Assembly: GCA_041984235.1 (NCBI GenBank)
Contig: JBHIYN010000015.1
Coordinates: 1 to 64,000, forward strand
Direction: 5' to 3'
DNA length: 64,000 nt
Source of the DNA: JBHIYN01 sp041984235
GTDB taxonomy: Bacteria; Pseudomonadota; Gammaproteobacteria; Ga0077536
Under the pieces are notes generated by a model. The model saw only the letters and a list, made by a program, of their open reading frames with translations, did no database searches and had not been told where the DNA came from. Below are positions 1 through 7,793 of this stretch, piece by piece. A program made the translations under genes and the position numbers. Within the stretch, counting starts at the first letter, position 1, and every line of letters starts with the position of its first letter.

Positions 1-290
1 GTGACGCGGCGCCGGAGCGGAGGCCGTGTGCGGCATTGCGGGTTGCGCTACGGTGCTCAGGTACTGCAGTACGCTCCGCTCCTCACTCGACCCGCGCGTT
101 GCAGCCGACCTTCCTCGCTACGCTCTGCGTCAGCCTGCGGGTGACGCGGCGCCGGAGCGGAGGCCGTGTGCGGCATTGCGGGGTGCGCTACGGTGCTCAG
201 GTACTGCAGTACGCTCCGCTCCCCACTCGACCCGCGCCTTGCAGCCGACCTTCCTCGCTACGCTCTGCGTCAGCCTGCGGCTGACGCGGC
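1..290. repeat. 140-bp tandem repeat, two copies plus the start of a third
   Basis: Bases 1-140 and 141-280 are near-identical copies, differing at only three positions (43/183, 83/223, 98/238). Bases 281-290 begin a third copy with one change. Each copy holds the perfect 12-bp palindrome GTACTGCAGTAC inside a longer imperfect stem. The array may continue left of the window, so the copy number is unknown. No reading frame here resembles a protein, and small open frames through it simply repeat with the DNA. A diverged relative of the same element lies at about 7060-7175. Confidence 0.9.
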
Positions 291-292
291 CG

Positions 293-859
293 TCAGTCGG
301 CCGGGTAGGGGTCGTCCATGTGCGGCGCCAGCGGGATCTCGAAGGCGTTCAGCGTGTGTGACACGAGGCAGTAGTAGCCGACCGTCAGCACCAGCTCGAT
401 CAGGGCCTGCTCGCCGAGCGCGGCGAAGGCTTCGGCGTAGAGCGCATCGTCCAGGCGGTGCTGCTCCAGCAGCGCCCGCGCGACGCGCCAGGCGAGGGCT
501 TCATCGCCGGCGAAGCCCGGGTCCTGGTCGGCGCGCAGGCGCGCCAGCGCCGCGGCATCGACCCCTGCCTCGATCGCGATCGCGGTATGCGCGGCGACCT
601 CGAAGCGGGCATGGTGGAAATGACCGACGGTGCAAATCGCGACCTCGCGCACGTTGTCCGCAAGGCTGGATCCGAAGCGCACCGCCGCGCCCAGCGCCTG
701 GGTCGGTGCACCGAGTCCGGGTACGCGTACCCACACGCCGAACGGGCCGCCGAGACCAATGGCACTGATCTGGCGCGCGCGCGGCCCGCTGCGGATCTGG
801 TCGAGAACCTCGCGCTGGGCGGGATCGAGATCGTCGGGCGTGAGTTCGGGCAGGCGCAT
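293..859 (-). CDS. Carboxymuconolactone decarboxylase family protein (AhpD-like fold)
   Basis: A 188-residue protein of the carboxymuconolactone decarboxylase (CMD) superfamily. The core at about residues 60-110 has the family pattern with an acidic residue in VREVAIC and a histidine in FEVAAH on the following helix. The CxxC pair of AhpD-type peroxidase partners is absent, so a decarboxylase, lactonase-like or unassigned role is more likely than alkyl-peroxide reduction. The open frame runs 30 codons further upstream, but the ATG at 859 begins a family-like N-terminus (MRLPELTPDDLDP) and has GAGG-type bases upstream. It is transcribed toward the tandem repeat and its stop lies just beside it. 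Family assignment is fairly secure; substrate unknown. Confidence 0.75.
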   Translation of the reverse strand: MRLPELTPDDLDPAQREVLDQIRSGPRARQISAIGLGGPFGVWVRVPGLGAPTQALGAAVRFGSSLADNVREVAICTVGHFHHARFEVAAHTAIAIEAGVDAAALARLRADQDPGFAGDEALAWRVARALLEQHRLDDALYAEAFAALGEQALIELVLTVGYYCLVSHTLNAFEIPLAPHMDDPYPAD

Positions 860-942
860 GGGCGGAGTCCTCGCGTTGCGGTCGGGGCAGCGGCGCCGGT
901 GGGGGCGGGCGGCGATGCTATGCTGCGCCGTCAGGGACGGGA

Positions 943-1791
943 ATGACAAGTGCAGGCATGCTGAGCAGCTCCGAGGGCGCGCCGCGCGTCGAGATCGAGA
1001 TCACCGGTCTGTGCAAGTCGTTCGGCGACAAGGCCGTGCTGCGCGGCGTCGACCTGACCATTCACGAGGGTGACACGCTGGCCATCGTCGGCGGCTCGGG
1101 CTGCGGCAAGACCGTGCTGCTCAATCACATCCTGGGCCAGTTACGACCCGATGCGGGACGTATCGCGGTGGTCGATCACGACGACCCGTCCGAGCCGCTG
1201 CGCGATCTCGGCGACATTGGCGAGTTCGAGATCGATCGCATCCACAAGCACTGGGGCGTGGTGTTTCAACGCAATGCGCTGTTCTCGGGCAGTGTGCTGG
1301 ACAATATCGCGCTGTGGCTGCGCGACGTGAAGCGCCTGCCGGAGAAGCAGATTCGTGAGGTCGCCCGCACGGTCCTCGCCGAGGTCGGCCTGCGCGACGA
1401 CGACGATTTCCTGGCCATGGACCACCACGAGCTGTCCGGCGGCATGGCCAAGCGGCTCGCCATCGCGCGCGCGCTGGCGATGAACCCGGTGGTGCTGTTC
1501 TACGACGAGCCGACCACGGGCCTGGACCCGACCAGCGCGGCGCGCATGCACGACCTGATCTTCGCCACGCACAACGCGATCGTCGACTCCGGCCGCGAGC
1601 GCACCACCATCATCATCACGCACGACAAGGATCTCCTGACGCGGCTGCGGCCGCGCACCGTGATGCTGCACGAGGGGCGAGTCCGATTCGACGGACCGTT
1701 CGAGGCGTTCGAACGCGACGCCTCGGACATCATCCGGCCTTACTTCGAGCTCATGCCCATCCTCAACATCGGCCATCCACTGTCGGAGTGA
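943..1791 (+). CDS. ABC transporter ATP-binding protein, Mla/Mce type
   Basis: A 282-residue cytoplasmic ATPase. Walker A is GGSGCGKT (50-57), the Q-loop glutamine is near 109, the signature is LSGGMAKR (164-171), Walker B is VVLFYDE (183-189) and the H-loop histidine is near 227. The SGGMAKR signature and the ALFSGSVLDN segment resemble the MlaF/MkL ATPases that power Mce-type lipid transport across the envelope. An insertion of about 25 residues (78-102) sits between Walker A and the Q-loop. No permease, Mce substrate-binding protein or MlaB/C homologue is adjacent, so it is an orphan ATPase here. An in-frame ATG at 958 is an alternative start. Divergent from the CMD gene. Confidence 0.85.
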   Translation: MTSAGMLSSSEGAPRVEIEITGLCKSFGDKAVLRGVDLTIHEGDTLAIVGGSGCGKTVLLNHILGQLRPDAGRIAVVDHDDPSEPLRDLGDIGEFEIDRIHKHWGVVFQRNALFSGSVLDNIALWLRDVKRLPEKQIREVARTVLAEVGLRDDDDFLAMDHHELSGGMAKRLAIARALAMNPVVLFYDEPTTGLDPTSAARMHDLIFATHNAIVDSGRERTTIIITHDKDLLTRLRPRTVMLHEGRVRFDGPFEAFERDASDIIRPYFELMPILNIGHPLSE

Positions 1792-2022
1792 TCGGGCGCG
1801 AACCCGGCGCGCCCGCACGCGGCGCTGCAACATCGACGGTGACGCCGCGACCCGCCTCCCGGCGCAGCAACGGCGTGCGCCACTGTGCTACGCTCGCCGG
1901 ACCGCGGTTGCGGAGGCGAGCGACGCGCCGGCGTCATCCGATCGCGCCACGACCCGCCGGGGAGTCACCAGCAATACCGTTCAAGGCCGGCGCCGCGCCG
2001 GACCCAGAGGAGGTCGCAAGAC

Positions 2023-2670
2023 ATGATCAAGCTGTACGGATTCGGAGTCAGCAACTACTACAACATGGTCAAGTTCGCCCTGGTCGAGAAGGGCCTGGAG
2101 TTCCAGGAGATCTCGGCCATGCCGAGCCAGGAAGACGACTTCAAGGCCAAGAGCCCGATGGGCAAGGTGCCGTGTATCGAGACCGCGGACGGCTTCCTGT
2201 CCGAGACCAGCGCGATTCTCGATTACCTCGAGGGCGTGCAGCCGTCGCCGACGCTGTATCCCGGCAATGCCTTTGCCCAGGCCAAGGTGCGCGAGGCGGC
2301 CAAGATCATCGAGCTCTACATCGAGCTGCAGGCCCGCCGCCACTATGCCGAGATCTTCTTCGGTGAGAAACGCAACGAGACCGCCGTGACCGAGGCCAAG
2401 CCGGTGATCGAGAACGGCCTGCGTGCGCTCCGGCAGGTCGGCAGCTTCGGTCCCTACGTGTGCGGCGAGTTCAGCGCCGCCGACATCTTCGCCGCGCACT
2501 CGTTCATTTATGCCGCGCCGGTGTGCCAGGCCGTCTACGGCTGGGACATCGTCGCCGAGGTGCCGGGCCTGCAGGCGGCGATCGACGCCGCCAACCAGCG
2601 CGAGGCCGGCGCCCGCGTGATGGCCGATCAGCAGGCGGCGATGAAGGCCTTCCAGGAGTCTGCTGCCTGA
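2023..2670 (+). CDS. Glutathione S-transferase family protein
   Basis: A 215-residue cytosolic GST. The N-terminal thioredoxin-like domain (about 1-80) starts with MIKLYGFGVSNYY and holds the cis-proline glutathione-binding region GKVPCIET followed by a SETSAILDYLE segment; the rest is the all-helical domain. Family enzymes conjugate glutathione to electrophiles or act as isomerases. The ATG at 2023 was chosen because AGAGGAGGT lies at 2006-2014 and the protein begins with the family's beta strand; upstream codons in the same frame look non-coding. It heads a forward run that includes an acyl-CoA synthetase and a hydrolase, which suggests a detoxification or ring-opening role. Substrate cannot be read. 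Confidence 0.85.
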   Translation: MIKLYGFGVSNYYNMVKFALVEKGLEFQEISAMPSQEDDFKAKSPMGKVPCIETADGFLSETSAILDYLEGVQPSPTLYPGNAFAQAKVREAAKIIELYIELQARRHYAEIFFGEKRNETAVTEAKPVIENGLRALRQVGSFGPYVCGEFSAADIFAAHSFIYAAPVCQAVYGWDIVAEVPGLQAAIDAANQREAGARVMADQQAAMKAFQESAA

Positions 2671-2734
2671 AGGCGGTACCGCGGGTTGCCGGGCCCGCTC
2701 GCGGGACCCGGCATCCCGTTACAGGAGAACGACC

Positions 2735-3136
2735 ATGAGCAGCACGCTCGTCCTGCCGGTCGAGGCCATTCGCGACGGTCTCAACCGCGATCCCGAATTC
2801 GTCCTCACGGCGCGGTTCTGGTACGCCAGCCTGCGCTTCGCGATCGGTGACGACCTCTACTTCATGCGCATCGAGGACGGTCACGTTACCGACTTCCGCC
2901 ACGGCACCCAGGGCTTCGATGCCTACGACATCCATATCGGCGGCCCCGAGGACGTGTGGGTGGAGATGCTGCGCGAGACACCCCGGCCCTTCTACCACGA
3001 CTGGTTCGCGGCCTGCTTCCATCACGCGTTCGAGCTGAGCGGGGATCTCGGCTCGGCCTACGCCTATTACTTCGCGATCCGCCGCATCCATGCCGTCATG
3101 GGTGCATCCGTGCGTGCGCTCGACAAGGCGGCCTAG
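2735..3136 (+). CDS. Small uncharacterised protein, possibly SCP2-like
   Basis: A 133-residue soluble protein with no signal peptide and no motif I recognise firmly. It is rich in aromatic and acidic residues. The arrangement FAIGDDLYFMRIEDGHVTDF followed by an IGGPEDVWVEML segment recalls the strand pattern of SCP2 sterol-carrier domains, but this is a weak resemblance. It lies between the GST gene and an alpha/beta hydrolase whose ATG follows by 11 bases, so the two are probably co-translated. A substrate-carrier or accessory role for the hydrolase is inference only. AGGAG precedes the ATG. Confidence 0.6.
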   Translation: MSSTLVLPVEAIRDGLNRDPEFVLTARFWYASLRFAIGDDLYFMRIEDGHVTDFRHGTQGFDAYDIHIGGPEDVWVEMLRETPRPFYHDWFAACFHHAFELSGDLGSAYAYYFAIRRIHAVMGASVRALDKAA

Positions 3137-3147
3137 GAGGGCAAATC

Positions 3148-4020
3148 ATGGCGAAATATTCCGACATCACCGGGCGCTACCTGTACCTCGACGTGGAGGG
3201 CATCGAGTACCGCGTCTACCTCGAGGAGGCGGGCGAGGGGATTCCGCTGGTCTGCCAGCACACCGCTGGCTCCGACGGCCGGCAGTACCGTCACCTGCTC
3301 GAGGACCGCGACATCACCTCGCGCTTCCGGGTCATCGCGGTCGACCTGCCTTACCACGGCAAATCCCTGCCGCCGGCGGCGAAGCGCTACTGGGAAGAGG
3401 AGTACAAACTCACGCAGGCCTGGTTCATGACCTTCTGGGTGCGCCTGGTCGAGGAGCTCGAACTGGATCAGCCGGTGTTCATGGGCTGCTCCATGGGCGG
3501 TCACCTGGCCGCCGACCTCGCGCTGCACCACCCGCAGCACTTCCGCGCCTGCATCGGGCTGGAGGCGTCCATGTGGAGCGGTGACTTCGATACCCTGTTC
3601 AATCGCTGGTGGCGCCACCCGCGCCTGTCCAACGACGCCAAGCCGGCGATGATGCTCAGCCTGTGCTCGCCCAACGCGCCCGAGGCCAACGTGCGCGAGA
3701 CGGTATGGTGCTACAGCCAGGGCGCGCCGCCGGTGTTCTCGGGCGATCTCAACTACTACGGCATCGAGCACGACCTGCGCGAGAGCGCGCACCGAATCGA
3801 CACCGGGCAGTGCAGGTTCTACGTGCTCAGCGGCGACTACGACTGGTCGGCCTATCCCGAGGCCTGCCAGGCGCTGGCTGATGCGGTGCCGGGTGCGCAG
3901 TACACCTTGATGAAGGGCATGGGACATTTCCCGATGTCGGAAGACCCGGTGCAGTTCAAGCGCTACCTGATGCCGGTGCTGGAAGACATCGCCGGGGGAG
4001 ACCAGGCGGCCGTCGCCTGA
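3148..4020 (+). CDS. Alpha/beta hydrolase
   Basis: A 290-residue alpha/beta-hydrolase-fold enzyme. The nucleophile elbow is GCSMGG with Ser115; an oxyanion-side HTAGSDGRQY segment is at 38-47; VDLPYHGKS marks the strand 4 turn; a C-terminal GMGHFPMSEDP segment carries the probable catalytic histidine. Family members hydrolyse esters, thioesters or C-C bonds; this one resembles short-chain esterases and meta-cleavage-product hydrolases. The start at 3148 is set by AGGAGG at 3135-3140, although the frame is open far upstream across the preceding gene. It sits 11 bases after the small unknown protein and before the DUF1329 gene. Reaction and substrate not determined. Confidence 0.85.
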   Translation: MAKYSDITGRYLYLDVEGIEYRVYLEEAGEGIPLVCQHTAGSDGRQYRHLLEDRDITSRFRVIAVDLPYHGKSLPPAAKRYWEEEYKLTQAWFMTFWVRLVEELELDQPVFMGCSMGGHLAADLALHHPQHFRACIGLEASMWSGDFDTLFNRWWRHPRLSNDAKPAMMLSLCSPNAPEANVRETVWCYSQGAPPVFSGDLNYYGIEHDLRESAHRIDTGQCRFYVLSGDYDWSAYPEACQALADAVPGAQYTLMKGMGHFPMSEDPVQFKRYLMPVLEDIAGGDQAAVA

Positions 4021-4105
4021 GCCGTCCGTCACCGTTCGCGTGTGGCGCGGTCGCGCCGGCCGCCGTTGCGCGCGACCGGCTGCGCCGCGCGACCCTGGAG
4101 ATGCC

Positions 4106-5434
4106 ATGACCAAGCCCGCTGCCCTGCCATACCTCGCCCTCGCTCTCGCCGCGGCCTGCGCTGCGCCGTTGGCCCGTGCTGACGGCGCCGTCAGCCGCGT
4201 CGACGTCGATACCTGGCTGGCCGCCGCCACTGTGGCCGATGCACCGCGCGCCGGTGAGGTCATCGACAACGACGCGCTGCATCGCGTGCGGCCCTACCTG
4301 CCTCCGGGTTACGCGGACGAGTTCGCCTGGCCCGGGGTCGCGCTCGAGATCCAGGCCACCGCCGACTATCCCGGGGACCCGGTGTACGTCGCGGCCACTG
4401 CGCGTTTCGCCGGCGAGGCGCGTCTCGGCGCGGGCGGGGAGCTGGAGAGCTACACCGCCGGCCGACCCTTCTCCGACGCGCAGATCGCGGCGGCGTCGCC
4501 GGCGCAGGCAGGCTTCATGGTTGGCTGGAACCAGATCCACCGCTGGCAATTCACCGGCTACAAGGTCGACGAGCTGAGCATGACCTACCTGTCACCGTCC
4601 GGGACCGGCGAGGATCCGCGCGCGGAGTACGGGCTGGAGGGCGGCGGCACCGTGCAGCGCCGGCTGACGCAGAAGTTCCACCGCGTCTATCTCAGCCACC
4701 TCGCCTGGATGGCCGACAACGACTATCGCATGGACGTTGCCGATGCGGACGAACGCCTGTACAAGGACTACATCGAGTTCCTGAGCCCGTTCAACGTCGC
4801 CGGCACCAAGTTCGTGGTGGAACGCTCGCTGGACCCGCACGAGGACGACCAGGTCAATACCTACCTGCCGACCGAGCGGCGCGTGCGACGCTTCTCGGCC
4901 AAGGAGCGCGCGGACAGCTTCATGGGCTCCGACGTCACGCTGGACGACTTCGACGGCTTCGCCGGCCGCGTGCTCGACTATCGCTGGACCTACCTGGGAT
5001 CGAAGACGGTGCTCGACGTGATCGACGCCGGCGAGCCGCTGCTGCGCTTCGGTGGCCCGGCCAGCCGCGCCATCATCGATCGCTGGCAGCTGCGCGACTG
5101 TCACGTGGTCGAGCTGCACTCGACCTGGGACGGACACCCCTACGGCAGCCGCCTGCTGTTCATCGACAAGCAGACCTATGACGTCGCCGTGGCACTGGCC
5201 TTCGATCACCAGGGCCGCCTGTGGAAGGTCTTCGACCCGGTCTACCGGGCGACGCGCGGCAGTGGCCCGGATGGCGCCGGCACGGTGTCGAGCTGGCGCG
5301 GGCAGGCCAACATCGACCTGGTCGGGGGCACCGCCACCGTGGTGCACGCGATGAGCGAGACCGAGCATCCGCCGATGAAGGCGGCGCAGGTGCGGCGCAT
5401 CTTCAGCGTCTCCAGCCTCACCGCCGGGCAGTAG
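4106..5434 (+). CDS. DUF1329 domain protein, exported
   Basis: A 442-residue protein with a clear Sec signal peptide (residues 1-25: Lys near the start, a hydrophobic Leu/Ala core, cleavage near ARADG). The mature part matches the DUF1329 family: the central block with LPTERRVRRFSAKERADSF, then a DDFDGFAGRVLDY segment and a following tryptophan/tyrosine strand. DUF1329 proteins are periplasmic or outer-membrane associated, are often found beside lipid, steroid or hydrocarbon catabolic genes, and have a fold related to LolA/LolB lipoprotein carriers; their function is unproven. It is placed between a hydrolase and an acyl-CoA synthetase, which supports a role in handling a hydrophobic substrate. 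Confidence 0.85.
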   Translation: MTKPAALPYLALALAAACAAPLARADGAVSRVDVDTWLAAATVADAPRAGEVIDNDALHRVRPYLPPGYADEFAWPGVALEIQATADYPGDPVYVAATARFAGEARLGAGGELESYTAGRPFSDAQIAAASPAQAGFMVGWNQIHRWQFTGYKVDELSMTYLSPSGTGEDPRAEYGLEGGGTVQRRLTQKFHRVYLSHLAWMADNDYRMDVADADERLYKDYIEFLSPFNVAGTKFVVERSLDPHEDDQVNTYLPTERRVRRFSAKERADSFMGSDVTLDDFDGFAGRVLDYRWTYLGSKTVLDVIDAGEPLLRFGGPASRAIIDRWQLRDCHVVELHSTWDGHPYGSRLLFIDKQTYDVAVALAFDHQGRLWKVFDPVYRATRGSGPDGAGTVSSWRGQANIDLVGGTATVVHAMSETEHPPMKAAQVRRIFSVSSLTAGQ

Positions 5435-5482
5435 GCGCGCCCGGCCAGACCATACTTCGTTTCAATCCAGGGGAGGGTACCG

Positions 5483-7033
5483 GTGTATCCCGGCAAGCAT
5501 GCGCACGAGAAGGCCGAGCAGCCATGTTTCATCATGGCCGGCAGCGGCGAGACGGTTACCTACGGCGAGTACGAGGCACGCACCAATCGCCTCGCACACC
5601 TGTTGCGGGCGCAGGGGCTGGGACCACGCGACCACTACGCCATCTTCATGGAGAACAACGCGCGTTACGTCGAGGCATGCGGGGCGGGCAGCCGCTCCGG
5701 CCTGTACTACACCTGCATCAACTCCTACCTGACCGCCGACGAGGTCGCCTTCATCGTCAACGACAGCGAGGCGCAGGTGCTGATAACCTCCGCCGCGCGT
5801 AGTGAAGTCGCCATCGAAGCGCTGGCGCAGTGTCCGCGCGTCAAGCTCGCGCTGGTGGTCGACGCGCCCGGCGGCATCGGTCCGCTGGCGGATTACGTCG
5901 CGGCCACCGCCGGGCACCCCGCGACGCCCATCGCCGACGAGTGCATCGGTACCGCGATGCTCTACTCCTCGGGCACGACCGGGCGACCCAAGGGGATCCT
6001 GCGGCCGCTGCCGGACGATCCGCCGGGCCAGTCACTGCCCCTGTACCAGTTCCTGACCGAGCTGTGGCAGTACCGCGAGGGCATGGTCTACCTGTCACCG
6101 GCGCCGCTCTACCACTCGGCGCCGAACGCGGCCGTCAGCCTGACCATCCGCAAGGGCGGTACCAGCATCATCATGGAGCACTTCGATCCGGAGGAATACC
6201 TCGCGCTGATCGAGCGTCACCGGGTCACCCACAGCCAGCTCGTGCCGACCATGTTCAGCCGCATGCTCAAGCTGCCGGCCGAGGTGCGCGCGCGCTATGA
6301 CGTCTCCTCGCTGGAGTACGCCGTGCATGCGGCGGCGCCGTGCCCGGTGCAGGTCAAGCAGGCCATGCTCGACTGGTGGGGCCCGATCATCCACGAGTAC
6401 TACGGCGCGACCGAGGGGCTCGGTTTTGCCTACTGCTCGCCCGAGGAATGGCTGGCGCATCCGGGCACCGTCGGGCGCATCATGCTCGGTGAGCTGCACG
6501 TGCTCGACGACGACGGCAACGAGGTTCCGACCGGCAGTCCGGGGACGCTGTGGTTCAAGACGGCGACCCCGTTCGAATATTTCAACGATCCCGAGAAGAC
6601 GCGCGAGTCACGTTCGGCGGACGGCAGCATGAGCACGGTCAACGACGTCGGCTACGTCGATGAGGACGGCTTTCTCTACCTCACCGATCGCAAGACCTTC
6701 ATGATCATCTCGGGCGGGGTCAACATCTACCCGCAGGAGTGCGAAAACCTGCTCATCACGCATCCGAAGGTGGCCGATGCCGCGGTCTTCGGCGTGCCCA
6801 ACGAAGACCTCGGCGAGGAGGTCAAGGCCGTGGTCCAGGTCATGCCCGGCGAGCAGCCCGGGCCGGCCCTGGCGCAGGAGCTGATCGCCTTTTGCCGCGA
6901 GCACCTGTCGCACATCAAGTGCCCGAGGAGCGTCGACTTCGAGGATGAGCTGCCACGCCTGCCGACCGGCAAGCTGTACAAGCGCCTGCTGCGCGATCGG
7001 TACTGGGGGGAGAAGCAGAGCCGCATCGTCTGA
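5483..7033 (+). CDS. AMP-forming acyl-CoA synthetase
   Basis: A 516-residue adenylate-forming ligase, the standard length. The phosphate-binding loop YSSGTTGRPKG is at 161-171, the adenine motif is YYGATEG, the core hinge region reads YLTDRKTFMIISGG and the catalytic lysine of the C-terminal domain is near 497 (LPTGK). It should activate a carboxylic acid to its acyl-CoA through an acyl-AMP intermediate. The start is GTG at 5483 with AGGGGAGG at 5469-5476. It ends the forward run that begins with the GST gene, so its acid substrate may be the product released by the upstream hydrolase. A short Pro-rich insertion follows the P-loop. Chain or ring specificity cannot be read. Confidence 0.9.
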   Translation: MYPGKHAHEKAEQPCFIMAGSGETVTYGEYEARTNRLAHLLRAQGLGPRDHYAIFMENNARYVEACGAGSRSGLYYTCINSYLTADEVAFIVNDSEAQVLITSAARSEVAIEALAQCPRVKLALVVDAPGGIGPLADYVAATAGHPATPIADECIGTAMLYSSGTTGRPKGILRPLPDDPPGQSLPLYQFLTELWQYREGMVYLSPAPLYHSAPNAAVSLTIRKGGTSIIMEHFDPEEYLALIERHRVTHSQLVPTMFSRMLKLPAEVRARYDVSSLEYAVHAAAPCPVQVKQAMLDWWGPIIHEYYGATEGLGFAYCSPEEWLAHPGTVGRIMLGELHVLDDDGNEVPTGSPGTLWFKTATPFEYFNDPEKTRESRSADGSMSTVNDVGYVDEDGFLYLTDRKTFMIISGGVNIYPQECENLLITHPKVADAAVFGVPNEDLGEEVKAVVQVMPGEQPGPALAQELIAFCREHLSHIKCPRSVDFEDELPRLPTGKLYKRLLRDRYWGEKQSRIV

Positions 7034-7188
7034 CGCGGCTGCGCAGGACTACTGCGGCGGTCGCTGGCGGCGTTGCGGCGCCCCCTGCGGTGCTCACCTA
7101 CTGATGTAGGCTGCGCTCCTCGGCGACCCCGCGCCTTGCCATCGGCCGTCCTCGTGACGTCCTGCGCAACCGCGTCGCGGCTGGGCGG
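7034..7188. repeat. Degenerate relative of the 1-290 tandem repeat
   Basis: This noncoding stretch contains a sequence recognisably related to the repeat at 1-290: GCGGTGCTCA, a CCTAC-TGAT-GTAGG stem-loop where the other copies have GTACTGCAGTAC, then CTGCGCTCCTC, a CGACCCCGCGCCTTG block and a CCTGCGCAACC tail. The match is imperfect (roughly 70 percent by eye), so this is a diverged member of a dispersed intergenic family, not a recent copy. It lies directly downstream of the acyl-CoA synthetase stop and could form a transcript-end hairpin. Confidence 0.65.
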
Positions 7189-7308
7189 GAAAAAGGGGAC
7201 ATGCCACTTTTGCAAGTGTCTGAGGTTCCCGACCCGTTGATGCTAACCGTCGATGCCGTCGCGGAACGTTGCTTCCTGGACTTGCAAAAGTGGCATGTCC
7301 CCTTTTTC
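7189..7308. repeat. 29-bp perfect inverted repeat with 62-bp spacer (REP/BIME-like)
   Basis: The arms at 7189-7217 and 7280-7308 are perfect reverse complements. They begin and end with an A5G4/C4T5 edge and contain GGGGACATGCCAC. The two ends face each other like a paired REP (BIME) unit; GGGGACA-type palindromic ends are typical of the REP sequences mobilised by RAYT (TnpA-REP) transposases in gamma-proteobacteria. No transposase lies in the window. The right arm runs into the thioesterase gene on the other strand: the last two bases of its TGA stop are part of the arm. Confidence 0.75.
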
Positions 7309-7720
7309 AGGCAGGGACGTTCCAGTCCTGGGCGGGGCCGAGCAGGTCGCGCACCTGTGCGGGTGTCTCGATACGTTCCAGGGTCACCGCCGTGACGCTG
7401 ACGCAGACGGTGCGTGCGCGGAATACGGCGCGGCCGGCGATGGTGCCGATGAAGCCGAAGTCGAACGAGCTCGAGCCGTAACGGACGACCGCGGTATCGA
7501 TGTCGACGAGGTCTCCGTTACGCGCCGAGGACTGCCACTCGACTACCGCGCGCACCAGCATCCATTCCCAGCCCAGCTCGCGGTAGTCGCCGCCCGGCGC
7601 CAGGCCCCGAATCCAGACCTCGGTGGCGTCGTCGACCCAGGTCAGGTAGTGCGGGTTGTAGGCAACGCCTTGCTGGTCGCATTCGCCGTAGCGCACGCGA
7701 ATCTGGTGTTTGAAGGGCAT
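7307..7720 (-). CDS. Acyl-CoA thioesterase, hotdog fold (4HBT family)
   Basis: A 137-residue single-hotdog protein. It opens with the 4-hydroxybenzoyl-CoA thioesterase / YbgC-like signature RVRYGECDQQGVAYNPHYL, including the Asp and the Asn-Pro-His-Tyr segment of the active site. Such enzymes hydrolyse acyl- or aroyl-CoA thioesters as homotetramers. The ATG at 7720 was chosen because the signature strand starts three residues later; the open frame upstream is not family-like. The stop codon overlaps the right arm of the 29-bp inverted repeat, so the native C-terminus may have been reset by insertion of that element. Divergent from the Nudix gene. Confidence 0.85.
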   Translation of the reverse strand: MPFKHQIRVRYGECDQQGVAYNPHYLTWVDDATEVWIRGLAPGGDYRELGWEWMLVRAVVEWQSSARNGDLVDIDTAVVRYGSSSFDFGFIGTIAGRAVFRARTVCVSVTAVTLERIETPAQVRDLLGPAQDWNVPA

Positions 7721-7793
7721 GTCGTGTTCCGTGTCTCGATTCGGCAGGGGCGGGTTACTTGACGCGTCGGTCGCAAATCGGGAACCTTGGCGG

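Noticed and set aside
1..290. CRISPR array
   Set aside because: The repeat unit is 140 bases without short repeats separated by unique spacers, and no cas gene is present.
26..768. Small plus-strand frames through the tandem repeat
   Set aside because: They are Arg/Pro/Ala-rich, simply repeat with the DNA and run antisense to the CMD-family gene.
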